DNA of 64,000 nt, taken from NCBI GenBank assembly GCA_021789605.1, contig JAJYJI010000001.1, forward strand, positions 62,001 to 126,000. The letters are read 5' to 3'. The notes under the pieces were generated by a model. It was not told the origin of the DNA and made no database searches. It was given only the letters and a program-made list of their open reading frames with translations. The first letter of the stretch is position 1; each line of letters begins with the position of its first letter. Positions 53,103 through 61,738 of this stretch are shown piece by piece. Both the position numbers and the translations under genes were made by a program. The stretch is from a bacterium (GTDB lineage: Bacteria > SZUA-79 > Acidulodesulfobacterales > Acidulodesulfobacteraceae).

Positions 53103-53594
53103 TTAGTTTTTTTTATTGATTTCTTCGTCAGCTTTAATTACCGAGCCCGCCATATCTTTTCTATATCGTTTTAATTTTTCGGCCAGAGCCTTATCGGATA
53201 AGGCGAGAATAGACACGGCTAAAAGGGCTGCATTGACGCATCCGCTCTTCCCGATTGCCGTCGTAGCTACCGGAATCCCCGCCGGCATCTGGACTATGGA
53301 CATAAGGCTGTCTAATCCGTTGAGGGATGAGGCGTTAAGGGGAACGCCTATTACGGGAAGAATAGTCATCGCCGCGACGACGCCGGGTAGATGCGCGCTC
53401 ATGCCCGCGGCGGCTATTACAGCCTTTGCGCCGCTTTTCTCAGCCGATTCGACGAGTTCGACGGTTCTTTTTAAAGTCCTGTGGGCGGACGAAATATGCA
53501 GTTCGTATGAAATCCCGAATTTTTTAAGCGTTTGAACCGCGCCGTCTATATCGCCTAAATCGTTTTTAGAGCCTGTTAAGATTAAAACGTCCAA
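53103..53594 (-). CDS. purE: N5-carboxyaminoimidazole ribonucleotide mutase
   Basis: Converts N5-CAIR to CAIR in purine synthesis. I chose TTG 53594 because GGAGG sits seven bases before it and the protein then opens LDVLILTGS like known PurE; an open frame to 53726 adds an unrelated arginine-rich leader. The 163-residue product has SSAHRTLKRT (catalytic His), AGMSAHLPGVVA, and SIVQMPAGIPVATTAIG, all standard. The first nucleotide motif is GSKNDLGD rather than the usual GSxSD. No purK is adjacent. Confidence 0.92.
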   Translation of the reverse strand: MDVLILTGSKNDLGDIDGAVQTLKKFGISYELHISSAHRTLKRTVELVESAEKSGAKAVIAAAGMSAHLPGVVAAMTILPVIGVPLNASSLNGLDSLMSIVQMPAGIPVATTAIGKSGCVNAALLAVSILALSDKALAEKLKRYRKDMAGSVIKADEEINKKN

Positions 53595-53792
53595 TTTAAT
53601 TCCTCCCGCTATTTCAATATAATCAGCAATTAAATAATTTAGCCGTTTCCGTCGGTATTCTTCCGCCGGTTCCGCCCGCCGCCCTATGCCGCATGTTTCC
53701 GCCCGCCGCGGCGGGAACGAAACCATAGATAATATCCGGCGCGTTTTTCGGCAAAGTAAAATTTGCTTAAATTTACCGCTTATAATACGTTT

Positions 53793-54677
53793 TTACCTGC
53801 CGTATAAATTAAATATAGAAAGTCTGTTTAACGTTTCTGCCGGAACGTCTTTTTTTGCGGTAACGACAGCCTTTTGCAATGAAAAAGCGCATCCGCATTT
53901 ATTTTCGCCGCAACCTTTTTCGGAAAAATCTATTTTCTCTATAGCTTTTTTGATGATGCTTTTTGCCTTTTCGGCGTTACCCGCAAGAATTTTAAGAATC
54001 ATATCGGCGTTTACGTCGGCTTCTTCTTCGTGCCAGCAGTCGTAATCCGTAGCCATGGCTATGGTCGCGTAGCATAGTTCGGCTTCCCTTGCAAATTTAG
54101 CTTCTGTGGCGTTGGTCATTCCGATTACGTCGAAGGCGTTGTTTTTATAGAAAAAAGATTCGGCTTTCGTGGAAAACTGGGGTCCCTCCATGCAAAAATA
54201 TGAACCCGTTTTATGATGCGAAATGTCTAACTCCCTGCATGAATTTATTATAATCTCCCGCAAATGCGGACAGACCGGTTCTGCCATGGAAACGTGGGCA
54301 ACCAATCCGTTTCCGAAAAAAGTGCTTTTTCTGTTTTTTGTGAAATCGAAAAACTGGTCCACGACCACCATATCCCCCGGCTTAATATTCTTTTTAAGGC
54401 TTCCTACCGCACTCAGCGAAATTATTTTTTCTGCCCCCGCGGCTTTTAAAGCATAAATATTTGCGGCATAATTTATTTCGGAAGGAAGTATTTTATGCCC
54501 TTTTCCGTGTCGGGGAAGAAAAACCAGTTTTTTTCCGTTTAATTTGCCGAAGATTAGATTGTCAGAAGGTTTTCCGAAAGGCGTGTCGGCCCGCTCCTCC
54601 CTTAAGCCTGTTAGTCCGTCCATTTCGTATAATCCGCTGCCCCCGATAATTCCCAGTATGCCCCCGTTCTTTTTCAT
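53793..54677 (-). CDS. mtnP: S-methyl-5'-thioadenosine phosphorylase
   Basis: Phosphorolytic cleavage of methylthioadenosine (from polyamine or other synthesis) to adenine and methylthioribose-1-phosphate. I prefer ATG 54677, which has GGAGG five bases before it, over 54689; the protein then begins MKKNGGILGIIGGSGLYEMDG (about 294 residues). LPRHGKGHKILPSEINYAAN, CMEGPQFSTKAE and GMTNATEAKFAREAELCYA are the phosphate, purine and substrate motifs of the MTAP family. A cysteine-rich tail (CGENKCGCAF) is not part of the conserved core. Confidence 0.93.
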   Translation of the reverse strand: MKKNGGILGIIGGSGLYEMDGLTGLREERADTPFGKPSDNLIFGKLNGKKLVFLPRHGKGHKILPSEINYAANIYALKAAGAEKIISLSAVGSLKKNIKPGDMVVVDQFFDFTKNRKSTFFGNGLVAHVSMAEPVCPHLREIIINSCRELDISHHKTGSYFCMEGPQFSTKAESFFYKNNAFDVIGMTNATEAKFAREAELCYATIAMATDYDCWHEEEADVNADMILKILAGNAEKAKSIIKKAIEKIDFSEKGCGENKCGCAFSLQKAVVTAKKDVPAETLNRLSIFNLYGR

Positions 54678-54910
54678 ATAATCCTCCATATCCGAAAGTT
54701 TTACAATTTATTTGTATTTTTATGCTTTAAACCGCCGCCGGTAATTTTTACTAAACGCGGTTTTAGGCGGAACGGCTTTGTAGCGTTTATCCGGCGGTCC
54801 TGCATCTATGGACTCATAATATATATATTATATATACGTATCGAAACGATTTTAACGCCCCTTAACGGCGATTAAATTTTATAATTATTATATTTTAATA
54901 TCTTATATTT

Positions 54911-55582
54911 TTATGAATATTCCTTATTTTTAATAGAGCAGACGAGCCTTTTTTTAATATTGTTATCTCCTTCGCGGATTATTTCCGCATTTTTTTTTAC
55001 GATTTTTATTATCGTGGACGAGCCCCCGGCAAGTTCTTTGCAATCTACCGCCAGAATATTTATGCCGAGGTCTTTTTTAGCCAAAGACAAAGGCTTTAAA
55101 AATTTTTCGTTTAATTCGTTAAAATCGGAAATATTGTCTTTGCCCGATATGTTAGCGCTTGTCGAGGTTATGGGGAAATCTATTTCGTTAAACAAATCGA
55201 GCGCGAAAGGATGCGGAGAAACCCTTGCGCCTATAAATTCCGAACCCGCGGCAAATAAATATTTTTCGGAAACTTTTTTCGATTTAAAAAGAATGGTGAG
55301 AGGCCCCGGCCAGAATTTAGAAATTATATCCTCTTCGCGCCTGTTAACGACGGCGATATTCAGCAGCATATTTAAATCCTTAACCAATAAGGAAAGGGGC
55401 TTTGCTGTATCCCTGCCTTTCAGGGCAAAGATTTTCTCTACCGCAGAGTTGTCGAAAGCATTGGCGCCTATGCCGTAAGATGTTTCCGTCGGATATATTA
55501 TTATGCCGGAAGATTTTAAATGTTTTTTTATATCGGCGTAATCGTTTTTGACTAAAGCATCGAAATCGTAAATTTTAATCAT
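54911..55582 (-). CDS. tsaC: Threonylcarbamoyl-AMP synthase (Sua5/YrdC/YciO type)
   Basis: First step of the universal t6A tRNA modification, using threonine, bicarbonate and ATP. The 223-residue protein has IIIYPTETSYGIGANAFD (about 30-47) and ALKGRDTAKPLSLLV, and SANISGKDN (about 143-151), all typical of YrdC/Sua5 cores. The Sua5 C-terminal domain is lacking and it has a ~20-residue tail. It lies seven bases after the DMT gene in the purH-purD cluster, a likely operon end. YciO paralogues look similar; TsaC role is the best guess. Confidence 0.85.
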   Translation of the reverse strand: MIKIYDFDALVKNDYADIKKHLKSSGIIIYPTETSYGIGANAFDNSAVEKIFALKGRDTAKPLSLLVKDLNMLLNIAVVNRREEDIISKFWPGPLTILFKSKKVSEKYLFAAGSEFIGARVSPHPFALDLFNEIDFPITSTSANISGKDNISDFNELNEKFLKPLSLAKKDLGINILAVDCKELAGGSSTIIKIVKKNAEIIREGDNNIKKRLVCSIKNKEYS

Positions 55583-55589
55583 ATCCCGT

Positions 55590-56066
55590 TTATTTTGTCT
55601 TCTTGCCGTTTTTTTTCTGCCGTTTGAACGGTTCGTAGTGCGACGAAACGACGGCGTAAACTCCAGAAAGGGTGATAAGTATGCCGAGCCATCTTAATAA
55701 AGGAACGGATTCGCCGAGAGCAAGGGCGGCGAGTATTACCGTTAAAACTATTCCGATGCTTACGAACGGATATGCGACTGAAAGGTCTATTTTCGACAAT
55801 ACTTTTATCCAGAAAAACATCGATATTAAATATAAAAGAATTCCGGCTATAATAAACTTGTCAGAGAAAATCACGAGTAAAATCTCAGCCGTACCAATAA
55901 GCGAAGCGCCGCCGCCGGTTCCGGCGGGATGAGCGCCGGCCGCCGCCGCCGCGTGTAAATTTATATTGTTCATGCCGTATTTCATCAAAAGCTGGGCGAA
56001 TACTCCCAAAAAAATTGAGACGCTAAGATTGATAAAAGGCAGGGATTTTAAGTTGGGATTACGCAT
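55590..56066 (-). CDS. Small DMT/EamA-type membrane protein
   Basis: A 158-residue membrane protein with four predicted helices, resembling single EamA/SMR-type transport subunits (half-size DMT superfamily). The motifs PFVSIGIVLTVILAALALGESVPLLRWLGILITLSGVYAV, split across the last two helices, are classic DMT C-terminal helices with the conserved ...GE...GI.LI..G. The substrate is unknown; ArnE/F and small multidrug subunits look alike. Its first codons overlap the purD end, so they are co-transcribed. Confidence 0.82.
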   Translation of the reverse strand: MRNPNLKSLPFINLSVSIFLGVFAQLLMKYGMNNINLHAAAAAGAHPAGTGGGASLIGTAEILLVIFSDKFIIAGILLYLISMFFWIKVLSKIDLSVAYPFVSIGIVLTVILAALALGESVPLLRWLGILITLSGVYAVVSSHYEPFKRQKKNGKKTK

Positions 56067-57339
56067 AAATCTTTCCGATGTCGCTTCTGTAATATTTGTT
56101 TCCGAAATTTATTTTTCCTGCAATATCGTATGCGATATTAATTATATCCGGAGTTTTTCCTTTTGCGCATATGTTTAAAACCCGTCCTCCGGCGGTATAG
56201 TATTTTCCGTCAGTTTTTTTTGTTCCGGCATGAAAAACGTAATATCCGGCATTTTCAGAATTATTTAAATTTTGAAGTCCGTCGAAAGAAATTTCGCAGC
56301 CGGTTTTATATTCCTTAGGGTATCCGGCAGACGATAAAACAACGCATATAGACCTATTATCGTCAAAAACCAATTCGTAATCTTTTAAATTTCCTTCTAT
56401 TACGCTAAAAAATAAGTCGGTTATATCCGATTCCAGCCTTATGAGTATAGCCTGCGTTTCGGGGTCTCCGAACCTGACGTTAAACTCCAGCACGTAAATT
56501 TCGTCTTTCTGGACCATAACCCCCGCGTATAATACTCCTTTATAGTTTATGCCCTCGCTTTTAAGCCCGGCAAGAGTCGGCTCTATAACTGTTTTGTTGA
56601 TTTTTTCGATAAGCGTTTCCGAAACAAACGGATTCGGCGTAATCGCCCCCATTCCGCCCGTGTTTTCCCCGGCGTCGCCTTCGTATATTTTTTTATAGTC
56701 CATGCTGGTGATTAGGGGCTTATAGGAAATCCCGTCGGTAACGACCATATATGACAGTTCGAAGCCTTCGAGATAATCCTCTATTACGACGGTTTCTCCG
56801 CTTTCTCCGAATATTTTTTCGTTAAAAATTGAGTTTAATATTTTTATGGATTCTTCCAATCCGCCGGAGATAAAAACGCCTTTTCCGGCGGCAAGGCCGC
56901 TCGCTTTTATAACGAGGGGATGAGCCTTTTGCCGGACGAAGCCTGACGCCTCTCCATAATCGTTAAAAGACATGTAGCCGGCAGTTTTGATGGAATTTCT
57001 ATTAAGGAAATCTTTTGCATATTTTTTAGACGATTCCAGAAGAGACGCTTTTTTATCGGGTCCGAAAATCTTAAGGCCTAATTTCGCAAATTCGTCCGCT
57101 ATTCCAAGAGATAAAGGTATTTCCGGTCCGACTACGGTTAAATTTATTTTATTTTCTAAAGCAAAGGATGCAAGCCCTTTTATGTCGTCCTGCTTTAGGG
57201 GGATGTTTTTGGCGGCGCCGGAAGTTCCGCCGTTACCCGGGGCGCAATAAATTTCGGTATCTTTTTTCGATTTTTTTATTGCGTAAATTATCGCGCTTTC
57301 TCTTCCGCCGGAACCGATTACGAGTATTTTTAACGGCAT
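56059..57339 (-). CDS. purD: Phosphoribosylamine--glycine ligase
   Basis: ATP-grasp enzyme joining phosphoribosylamine and glycine in purine synthesis. The 426-residue protein has VIGSGGRESAIIYAI near the N terminus, PLVIKASGLAAGKGVFI, the ATP-grasp segment EDYLEGFELSYMVVTDG and VLEFNVRFGDPETQA, which are diagnostic. It is encoded 29 bases after purH on the same strand and overlaps the DMT gene by eight bases, so purH-purD-DMT-yrdC form one operon. Confidence 0.96.
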   Translation of the reverse strand: MPLKILVIGSGGRESAIIYAIKKSKKDTEIYCAPGNGGTSGAAKNIPLKQDDIKGLASFALENKINLTVVGPEIPLSLGIADEFAKLGLKIFGPDKKASLLESSKKYAKDFLNRNSIKTAGYMSFNDYGEASGFVRQKAHPLVIKASGLAAGKGVFISGGLEESIKILNSIFNEKIFGESGETVVIEDYLEGFELSYMVVTDGISYKPLITSMDYKKIYEGDAGENTGGMGAITPNPFVSETLIEKINKTVIEPTLAGLKSEGINYKGVLYAGVMVQKDEIYVLEFNVRFGDPETQAILIRLESDITDLFFSVIEGNLKDYELVFDDNRSICVVLSSAGYPKEYKTGCEISFDGLQNLNNSENAGYYVFHAGTKKTDGKYYTAGGRVLNICAKGKTPDIINIAYDIAGKINFGNKYYRSDIGKIYA

Positions 57340-57368
57340 AAAGTCTAAAGTCCTCAGTCCTTAAGAAG

Positions 57369-58970
57369 TTAGTGTTTAAAATGCCTTATATTAGTAAGTA
57401 TCATAGGTATATTTAAATCGTTCGCGGCTTTTATAACCTCGTCGTCCCTTATGGAGCCGCCGGGCTGTATTATGCCGTTAACGCCTATTTTAGAGGCGTA
57501 TTCCACCGAATCTTTAAAGGGGAAAAAACCGTCGGACGCCATAACGAATTCTTTTATATCTTTTCCGAGTGCGTTCTTCATCTTTTCGTATCCGAAAACC
57601 GCGCTGTCTATCCGGGACATCTGTCCGGCGCCTATGCCGGCGGTTGCCCCGCCTTTTACGTAAACTATGGCGTTGGATTTGACGTGTTTGGCGATTTTCC
57701 ACGCAAACATCAGGTCGCTTAAAACGGAATCCGGTATTTTTTTATTAGAGAAAATTTTAAATGTAGAAGCATCGTCTATGGAATAGTCTTTTTCCTGAAC
57801 GAGAATTCCGCCCGACGCGCTTCTCAGAGATAACCCTTTTTTTTCCGATACGTACTTTCCGGAATAGCGTATTATTATGGTATTTTTCTTCGCCCCCAAT
57901 ATTTTTAACGCTTCCCGGGTATATTCGGGAGCTATGATTATTTCGACGAAAAAAGGCTTGATTGCGGAGGCGGTTTCCTTGTCCAGCGTTTTATTGAAAC
58001 CTACTATGCCGCCGTAAGAAGATATTTCGTCCGCTTTTCTTGCCCTCATGAATGCGTCTTCCAGCGATAAATCGCTCTGCGCGGCGCCGCAGGGATTTGT
58101 ATGCTTTACTATCGCCGAAAAGAACCCCCCCCGTTCTTTTCCGTTATTTCCGGTCCAAAAGTCCTTAATAATATTAAGCGTAGAATCTATGTCCAATAAA
58201 TTGTTGAACGATATATCCTTGCCGGAAAGTTTTTCGAACGGGGCGGATTCCGCGCAATATCCGGCGCCGGCCGAACAGTAAAAAGACGCCTTTTGATGAG
58301 GGTTTTCCCCGTATCTTAAATTAAAAATTTTCTTAAAATTGATATTCAGTTCTTTTTCCGCGGTTTCGAGGCTATCCGCCGGAGTGCCGCCGCCCAGAAA
58401 TGCCGCGATATGCAGGTCGTATTCGGAGGTTAGCTTAAAAGTTTCGCATGCGTAGGTTTTTTTTGCTTCCAGCGGGATTTTCTTTTTATTTTTAAGAAAG
58501 GATATTATATCATTGTAATAAGACGGGTTTATTACTACCGTTACGTCTTTAAAATTTTTTGCGGCTGCTCTTAGCAGGGAAACCCCGCCTATATCGATGA
58601 ATTCGAGTTTTTCTTCGAAGGTTATGTTCTTATCCTTCATTTCCTTAAAGGGATACAGGTTGACGATAACGAAGTCTATAGGCTTTATAAGGTTTTTTGC
58701 TAAATCTTTCACGTGGCTTTCGTTGCCCCTTACGGATAAAATGCCTCCGAAAATAGCCGGATGTAAAGTTTTGACACGTCCGTCCAAAATTTCGGGGAAG
58801 CCCGTTACCTCGTCGATTTTTTTAAGTTTTGTTATTCCCGCCGATTTCAGGAACTTATGGGTATTTCCCGTCGCGATAACTGTATAGCCGGCCATTTCTA
58901 AATGCGCCGCAAGTTCGGCTATTCCGGTCTTGTCGTAAACTGATATTAAAGCGTATTTTGTTTTTTGCAT
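57369..58970 (-). CDS. purH: Bifunctional AICAR formyltransferase/IMP cyclohydrolase
   Basis: Last two steps of de novo purine synthesis. The 533-residue protein starts with the IMP cyclohydrolase MGS domain (about 1-150: LISVYDKTGIAELA, LDGRVKTLHPAIFGG) and continues with the AICAR transformylase domain including LRYGENPHQKASFY, KHTNPCGAA, and VKGGATAGIGAGQMSRIDS. All catalytic regions are present. It leads the cluster with purD 29 bases later. Upstream are four 11-bp direct repeats and an inverted repeat that may regulate it. Confidence 0.97.
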   Translation of the reverse strand: MQKTKYALISVYDKTGIAELAAHLEMAGYTVIATGNTHKFLKSAGITKLKKIDEVTGFPEILDGRVKTLHPAIFGGILSVRGNESHVKDLAKNLIKPIDFVIVNLYPFKEMKDKNITFEEKLEFIDIGGVSLLRAAAKNFKDVTVVINPSYYNDIISFLKNKKKIPLEAKKTYACETFKLTSEYDLHIAAFLGGGTPADSLETAEKELNINFKKIFNLRYGENPHQKASFYCSAGAGYCAESAPFEKLSGKDISFNNLLDIDSTLNIIKDFWTGNNGKERGGFFSAIVKHTNPCGAAQSDLSLEDAFMRARKADEISSYGGIVGFNKTLDKETASAIKPFFVEIIIAPEYTREALKILGAKKNTIIIRYSGKYVSEKKGLSLRSASGGILVQEKDYSIDDASTFKIFSNKKIPDSVLSDLMFAWKIAKHVKSNAIVYVKGGATAGIGAGQMSRIDSAVFGYEKMKNALGKDIKEFVMASDGFFPFKDSVEYASKIGVNGIIQPGGSIRDDEVIKAANDLNIPMILTNIRHFKH

Positions 58971-58984
58971 ATGCCGTAAATTTT

Positions 58985-59028
58985 CCTTTGATTTTCCTTT
59001 GATTTTAATTTGATTTTAATTTGATTTT
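58985..59028. repeat. Four 11-bp direct repeats upstream of purH
   Basis: Units of 11 bp, two CCTTTGATTTT then two AATTTGATTTT (58985-58995, 58996-59006, 59007-59017, 59018-59028), begin 15 bases before the purH start on the minus strand. The 11-bp spacing puts the T tracts roughly on one face of the helix, which would favour DNA curvature or cooperative binding. Confidence 0.9.
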
Positions 59029-59041
59029 AAAATATTATCTA

Positions 59042-59077
59042 TAGTAGAATGTATAATAAATTTAATATATTCTACTA
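59042..59077. repeat. 9-bp inverted repeat in purH-pfkB divergent region
   Basis: TAGTAGAAT (59042-59050) and ATTCTACTA (59069-59077) form perfect arms separated by 18 bases of A/T. Location in a divergent gap between purH and a PfkB-type kinase suggests a dimeric operator, but no regulator is known to match it. Confidence 0.8.
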
Positions 59078-59180
59078 ATTTTAAATATTTATTTCAATTC
59101 ATTTATTTAACGTTTATTATTTAACGCTTATTTATTTAGAAAGAAACGCCGATGCCCGGCGCGGACGGAAAGGAGGCAAG

Positions 59181-60086
59181 ATGGCCATAACGGTAATAGG
59201 CTCCATTGCAATAGACAATATAGAAACCCCCTTTAATAAGACGGGGGATATTCTAGGCGGGTCGGCTTCCTATTTCTCGCTGGCGTCTTCGTTTCTTACG
59301 GACGTGAAAATCATAGGAGTCGTAGGCGGCGATTTTAACAAAAAACATCTAAAAGTCTTCAAAGACAGGTCGATAGATATAAGCGGCATTAAAACCGAGG
59401 AAGGAAAGACTTTTCACTGGGCCGGAAGATACGGCTACGATATGTCCGACCCTGAAACCCTTGCAACCGAACTCGGAGTGTTTTCTTCTTTTAAGCCCGC
59501 AGTTCCGCACGGCTCCAAAAACGATATGCTTTTTCTCGCAAACATCGACCCGGATATTCAGTTCAACGTGTTGCAACAGATGGGTTCTCCCAAGCTGGTA
59601 GCCCTCGATACCATGAATTTCTGGATAGAAGGCAAAAAAGAGAAGCTTATGAAAGTTATGGAACTTGCCGATATATTTATCATAAACGAATCGGAAGCGA
59701 GGCTTTTAACCGGCGAATCCTCTATATTTTCCTGCGCCAAAGCCGTTTTAAAATCCGGCGCCAAAATATTGATTTTAAAAAGAGGCGCTTACGGAGCGAC
59801 GATGTTTTTCGAAAATAAGTTCTTCATGGTTCCGGCGTATCCTTTAGAAAACGTTATCGACCCTACCGGAGCCGGAGATTCCTTTGCCGGCGGATTTCTT
59901 GGATATTTAGACAATACCGGGGATATGGCTTTCGAAAATCTTAAGAAAGCGCTTGTATTCGGAAATATTATGGCGTCTTTTGCCGTAGAGGATTTTTCGG
60001 TAAGCAGGTTTGCTTCTATAAAAGCTGACGAGATTAAAGACAGGTTTAGAAAATTCAGGGAAATGACTTATTTTGAAGAGCTGTAA
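59181..60086 (+). CDS. PfkB-family carbohydrate/nucleoside kinase
   Basis: A 301-residue ribokinase-fold kinase. GGSASYFSLAS (about 27-37) is the substrate-side signature, and DPTGAGDSFAGGFLGYL (about 228-244) is PfkB signature 2 with the catalytic Asp and anion hole. Substrate unknown: adenosine, ribose, fructose-type sugars or a related nucleoside are all possible. AAAGGAGG precedes the ATG. It is followed 13 bases later by a TPR lipoprotein and then a RodZ-like gene, probably one operon. The upstream divergent gap holds repeats noted separately. Confidence 0.88.
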   Translation: MAITVIGSIAIDNIETPFNKTGDILGGSASYFSLASSFLTDVKIIGVVGGDFNKKHLKVFKDRSIDISGIKTEEGKTFHWAGRYGYDMSDPETLATELGVFSSFKPAVPHGSKNDMLFLANIDPDIQFNVLQQMGSPKLVALDTMNFWIEGKKEKLMKVMELADIFIINESEARLLTGESSIFSCAKAVLKSGAKILILKRGAYGATMFFENKFFMVPAYPLENVIDPTGAGDSFAGGFLGYLDNTGDMAFENLKKALVFGNIMASFAVEDFSVSRFASIKADEIKDRFRKFREMTYFEEL

Positions 60087-60099
60087 AAAATAATATGAT

Positions 60100-60906
60100 A
60101 TGGGAAAAATCAAAAAAACAAAAATAGGCATTAAATTTTTTTTCGCTGTTTTTCTATTTGCAGGCATTTTCGCGGCGCTGTCCGGCTGCGGATTATCGCA
60201 GGTTCAAAAAAAAGATAAGCTAAAATCAAATCTTTATTACAGGCTCGGCGCGGGTTTTTACCAGAACGGAAATTATATAAAGGCGATGCAGGAATTCATC
60301 AAAGCTAAGGCGCTCAATCCATATTCGGCAAAAAATTATAACGCGATAGGAGCCGTTTATATGAAGACCGGAAGAGCGAACAAGGCTTTAAAGAATTTCG
60401 GCAGGGCACTGCGGTTAGACCCGGAATTTTCCGACGCCTATTATAACGCAGCCGTTATTTATATACGAAGAAAAGATTATAATACGGCAGAGGCTTACTT
60501 AAAAAAAGCGTTAAAAAACCGTTTATACGCCAGTCCTTTTAAAAGTTACGCCAGATTGGCGCAGATATATTTAGCCGAAAATAAATCAGCCAAGGCGAAA
60601 AAAATATTGACCGTTTCTAAATTATTGAATAAAACATATTTTCTTACTTACTATGAACTCGGCGAATACTTCCTCGCCGAAGGAAAATTAGACGAAAGCC
60701 TTTATTATTACAAAAAAACTTTAAGATTGAATTCTTTTTTTATTCCCGCAAAATATAAAGAAGGCGTGATTTTTTTTATGCAAAAAAAGTATGGCAAGGC
60801 AAAAAAAATATTCATAACGGTTTATAACCAAAATAAGCGCGGCGAGTATGGAATAAAATCGTTTAAATATTTAAAAAGGATATTATTAATGCGCAGCGGC
60901 ATTTAA
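60100..60906 (+). CDS. TPR-repeat lipoprotein (PilF/PilW-like)
   Basis: A 268-residue protein with a lipobox LSGC (Cys30) and about six TPR-type helical pairs (for example AKNYNAIGAVYMKTGRANKAL, FSDAYYNAAVIYIRRKDYNTA, FLTYYELGEYFLAEGKLDESL). Lipid-anchored TPR proteins often assist assembly of pili, outer-membrane or envelope complexes; PilF is one. No pilus genes are next to it. The same operon encodes a RodZ-like HTH membrane protein, a familiar pairing with PilF/RodZ in Proteobacteria, which supports an envelope or cell-shape function. Confidence 0.82.
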   Translation: MGKIKKTKIGIKFFFAVFLFAGIFAALSGCGLSQVQKKDKLKSNLYYRLGAGFYQNGNYIKAMQEFIKAKALNPYSAKNYNAIGAVYMKTGRANKALKNFGRALRLDPEFSDAYYNAAVIYIRRKDYNTAEAYLKKALKNRLYASPFKSYARLAQIYLAENKSAKAKKILTVSKLLNKTYFLTYYELGEYFLAEGKLDESLYYYKKTLRLNSFFIPAKYKEGVIFFMQKKYGKAKKIFITVYNQNKRGEYGIKSFKYLKRILLMRSGI

Positions 60907-60922
60907 AGCGTAAAAAGTTCTT

Positions 60923-61738
60923 ATGGAAAATGAAACGGCAGGAAATGAAACGGCAGGAAAATACCTCCGGCGGAAAAGGGAAGCCTTAGGCCTCACCGTA
61001 GATGAGGTTTCCGGCGCTTCAAAAATCAGGCCCGGATATATAGAAGCCATAGAAAACGACGACTTTTCCCCGTTCTCTTCGCCCCACCTTTTAAAAGGAT
61101 ACGTTAAACTCATAGTAAAAACGCTCGGCGCCGACGATAAGGAAGTTCTAGATTTGCTGGAGCCGGATATGAAGGAAAGATTTAAGGACAGGCGCATCGA
61201 AGACATAGTGGGGACGAGCTTTAAAGAAGAAAGACAAAAATACGAAAAATTAAGAAAAAGAGTTTTGTATATCGCCGTCATATGGCTTATTGCCGTAATT
61301 TTAATTTATGCCTCCGTAAAGGCCTATGAATTTGTCAGGGCGGGAAATTTAACTTTCCCGTTTAATTTTAGTCCGGTTAAGGCCGGCGGGTCTTTGAGCA
61401 ATGGTTTTGCGCGGCAAAAATCAGGGAACCTGAACGCAGGGTCAAAAACAGAGCCCTCTTCTTCGCCGCACCCTACTCCTTCGCCGTCTCGTTATGCCGT
61501 AATTTTAACGGGAAAAGTTATAGAAAGAACATGGGTTTCCGTTGAAACGGAAGAAGGCGGCCAAAAAACGCAAATGCTGTATCCCGGGGATACGGAGGTC
61601 TGGAAGGCGAAACGGAAATTAAAAATAAAGATAGGCAACGGCGGCGGCATTATTTTAAATTATAACGGAAAAAATATTGGAAAGCCCGGCGGAGAAAAAC
61701 AGGTCGTAACGTTAAATTTTCCCCGGAACAGGCATTAA
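60923..61738 (+). CDS. RodZ-like helix-turn-helix membrane protein
   Basis: A 271-residue cell-shape-type protein. N-terminal HTH_25 domain (about 10-75: YLRRKREALGLTVDEVSGASKIRPGYIEAIENDDFSPF), a membrane helix (about 112-130), a Pro/Ser-rich linker (about 150-195) and a C-terminal beta domain like DUF4115. In E. coli, RodZ links MreB to the elongation machine; no mreB is in this window. It opens with a repeated NETAGNETAGK segment. Its end overlaps the convergent membrane-protein gene by four bases. Confidence 0.85.
   Translation: MENETAGNETAGKYLRRKREALGLTVDEVSGASKIRPGYIEAIENDDFSPFSSPHLLKGYVKLIVKTLGADDKEVLDLLEPDMKERFKDRRIEDIVGTSFKEERQKYEKLRKRVLYIAVIWLIAVILIYASVKAYEFVRAGNLTFPFNFSPVKAGGSLSNGFARQKSGNLNAGSKTEPSSSPHPTPSPSRYAVILTGKVIERTWVSVETEEGGQKTQMLYPGDTEVWKAKRKLKIKIGNGGGIILNYNGKNIGKPGGEKQVVTLNFPRNRH

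Noticed and set aside
53595..53726. Long N-terminal version of PurE
   Set aside because: The extra leader is Arg-rich and unlike PurE; GGAGG sits seven bases before the TTG at 53594, which matches the family start.
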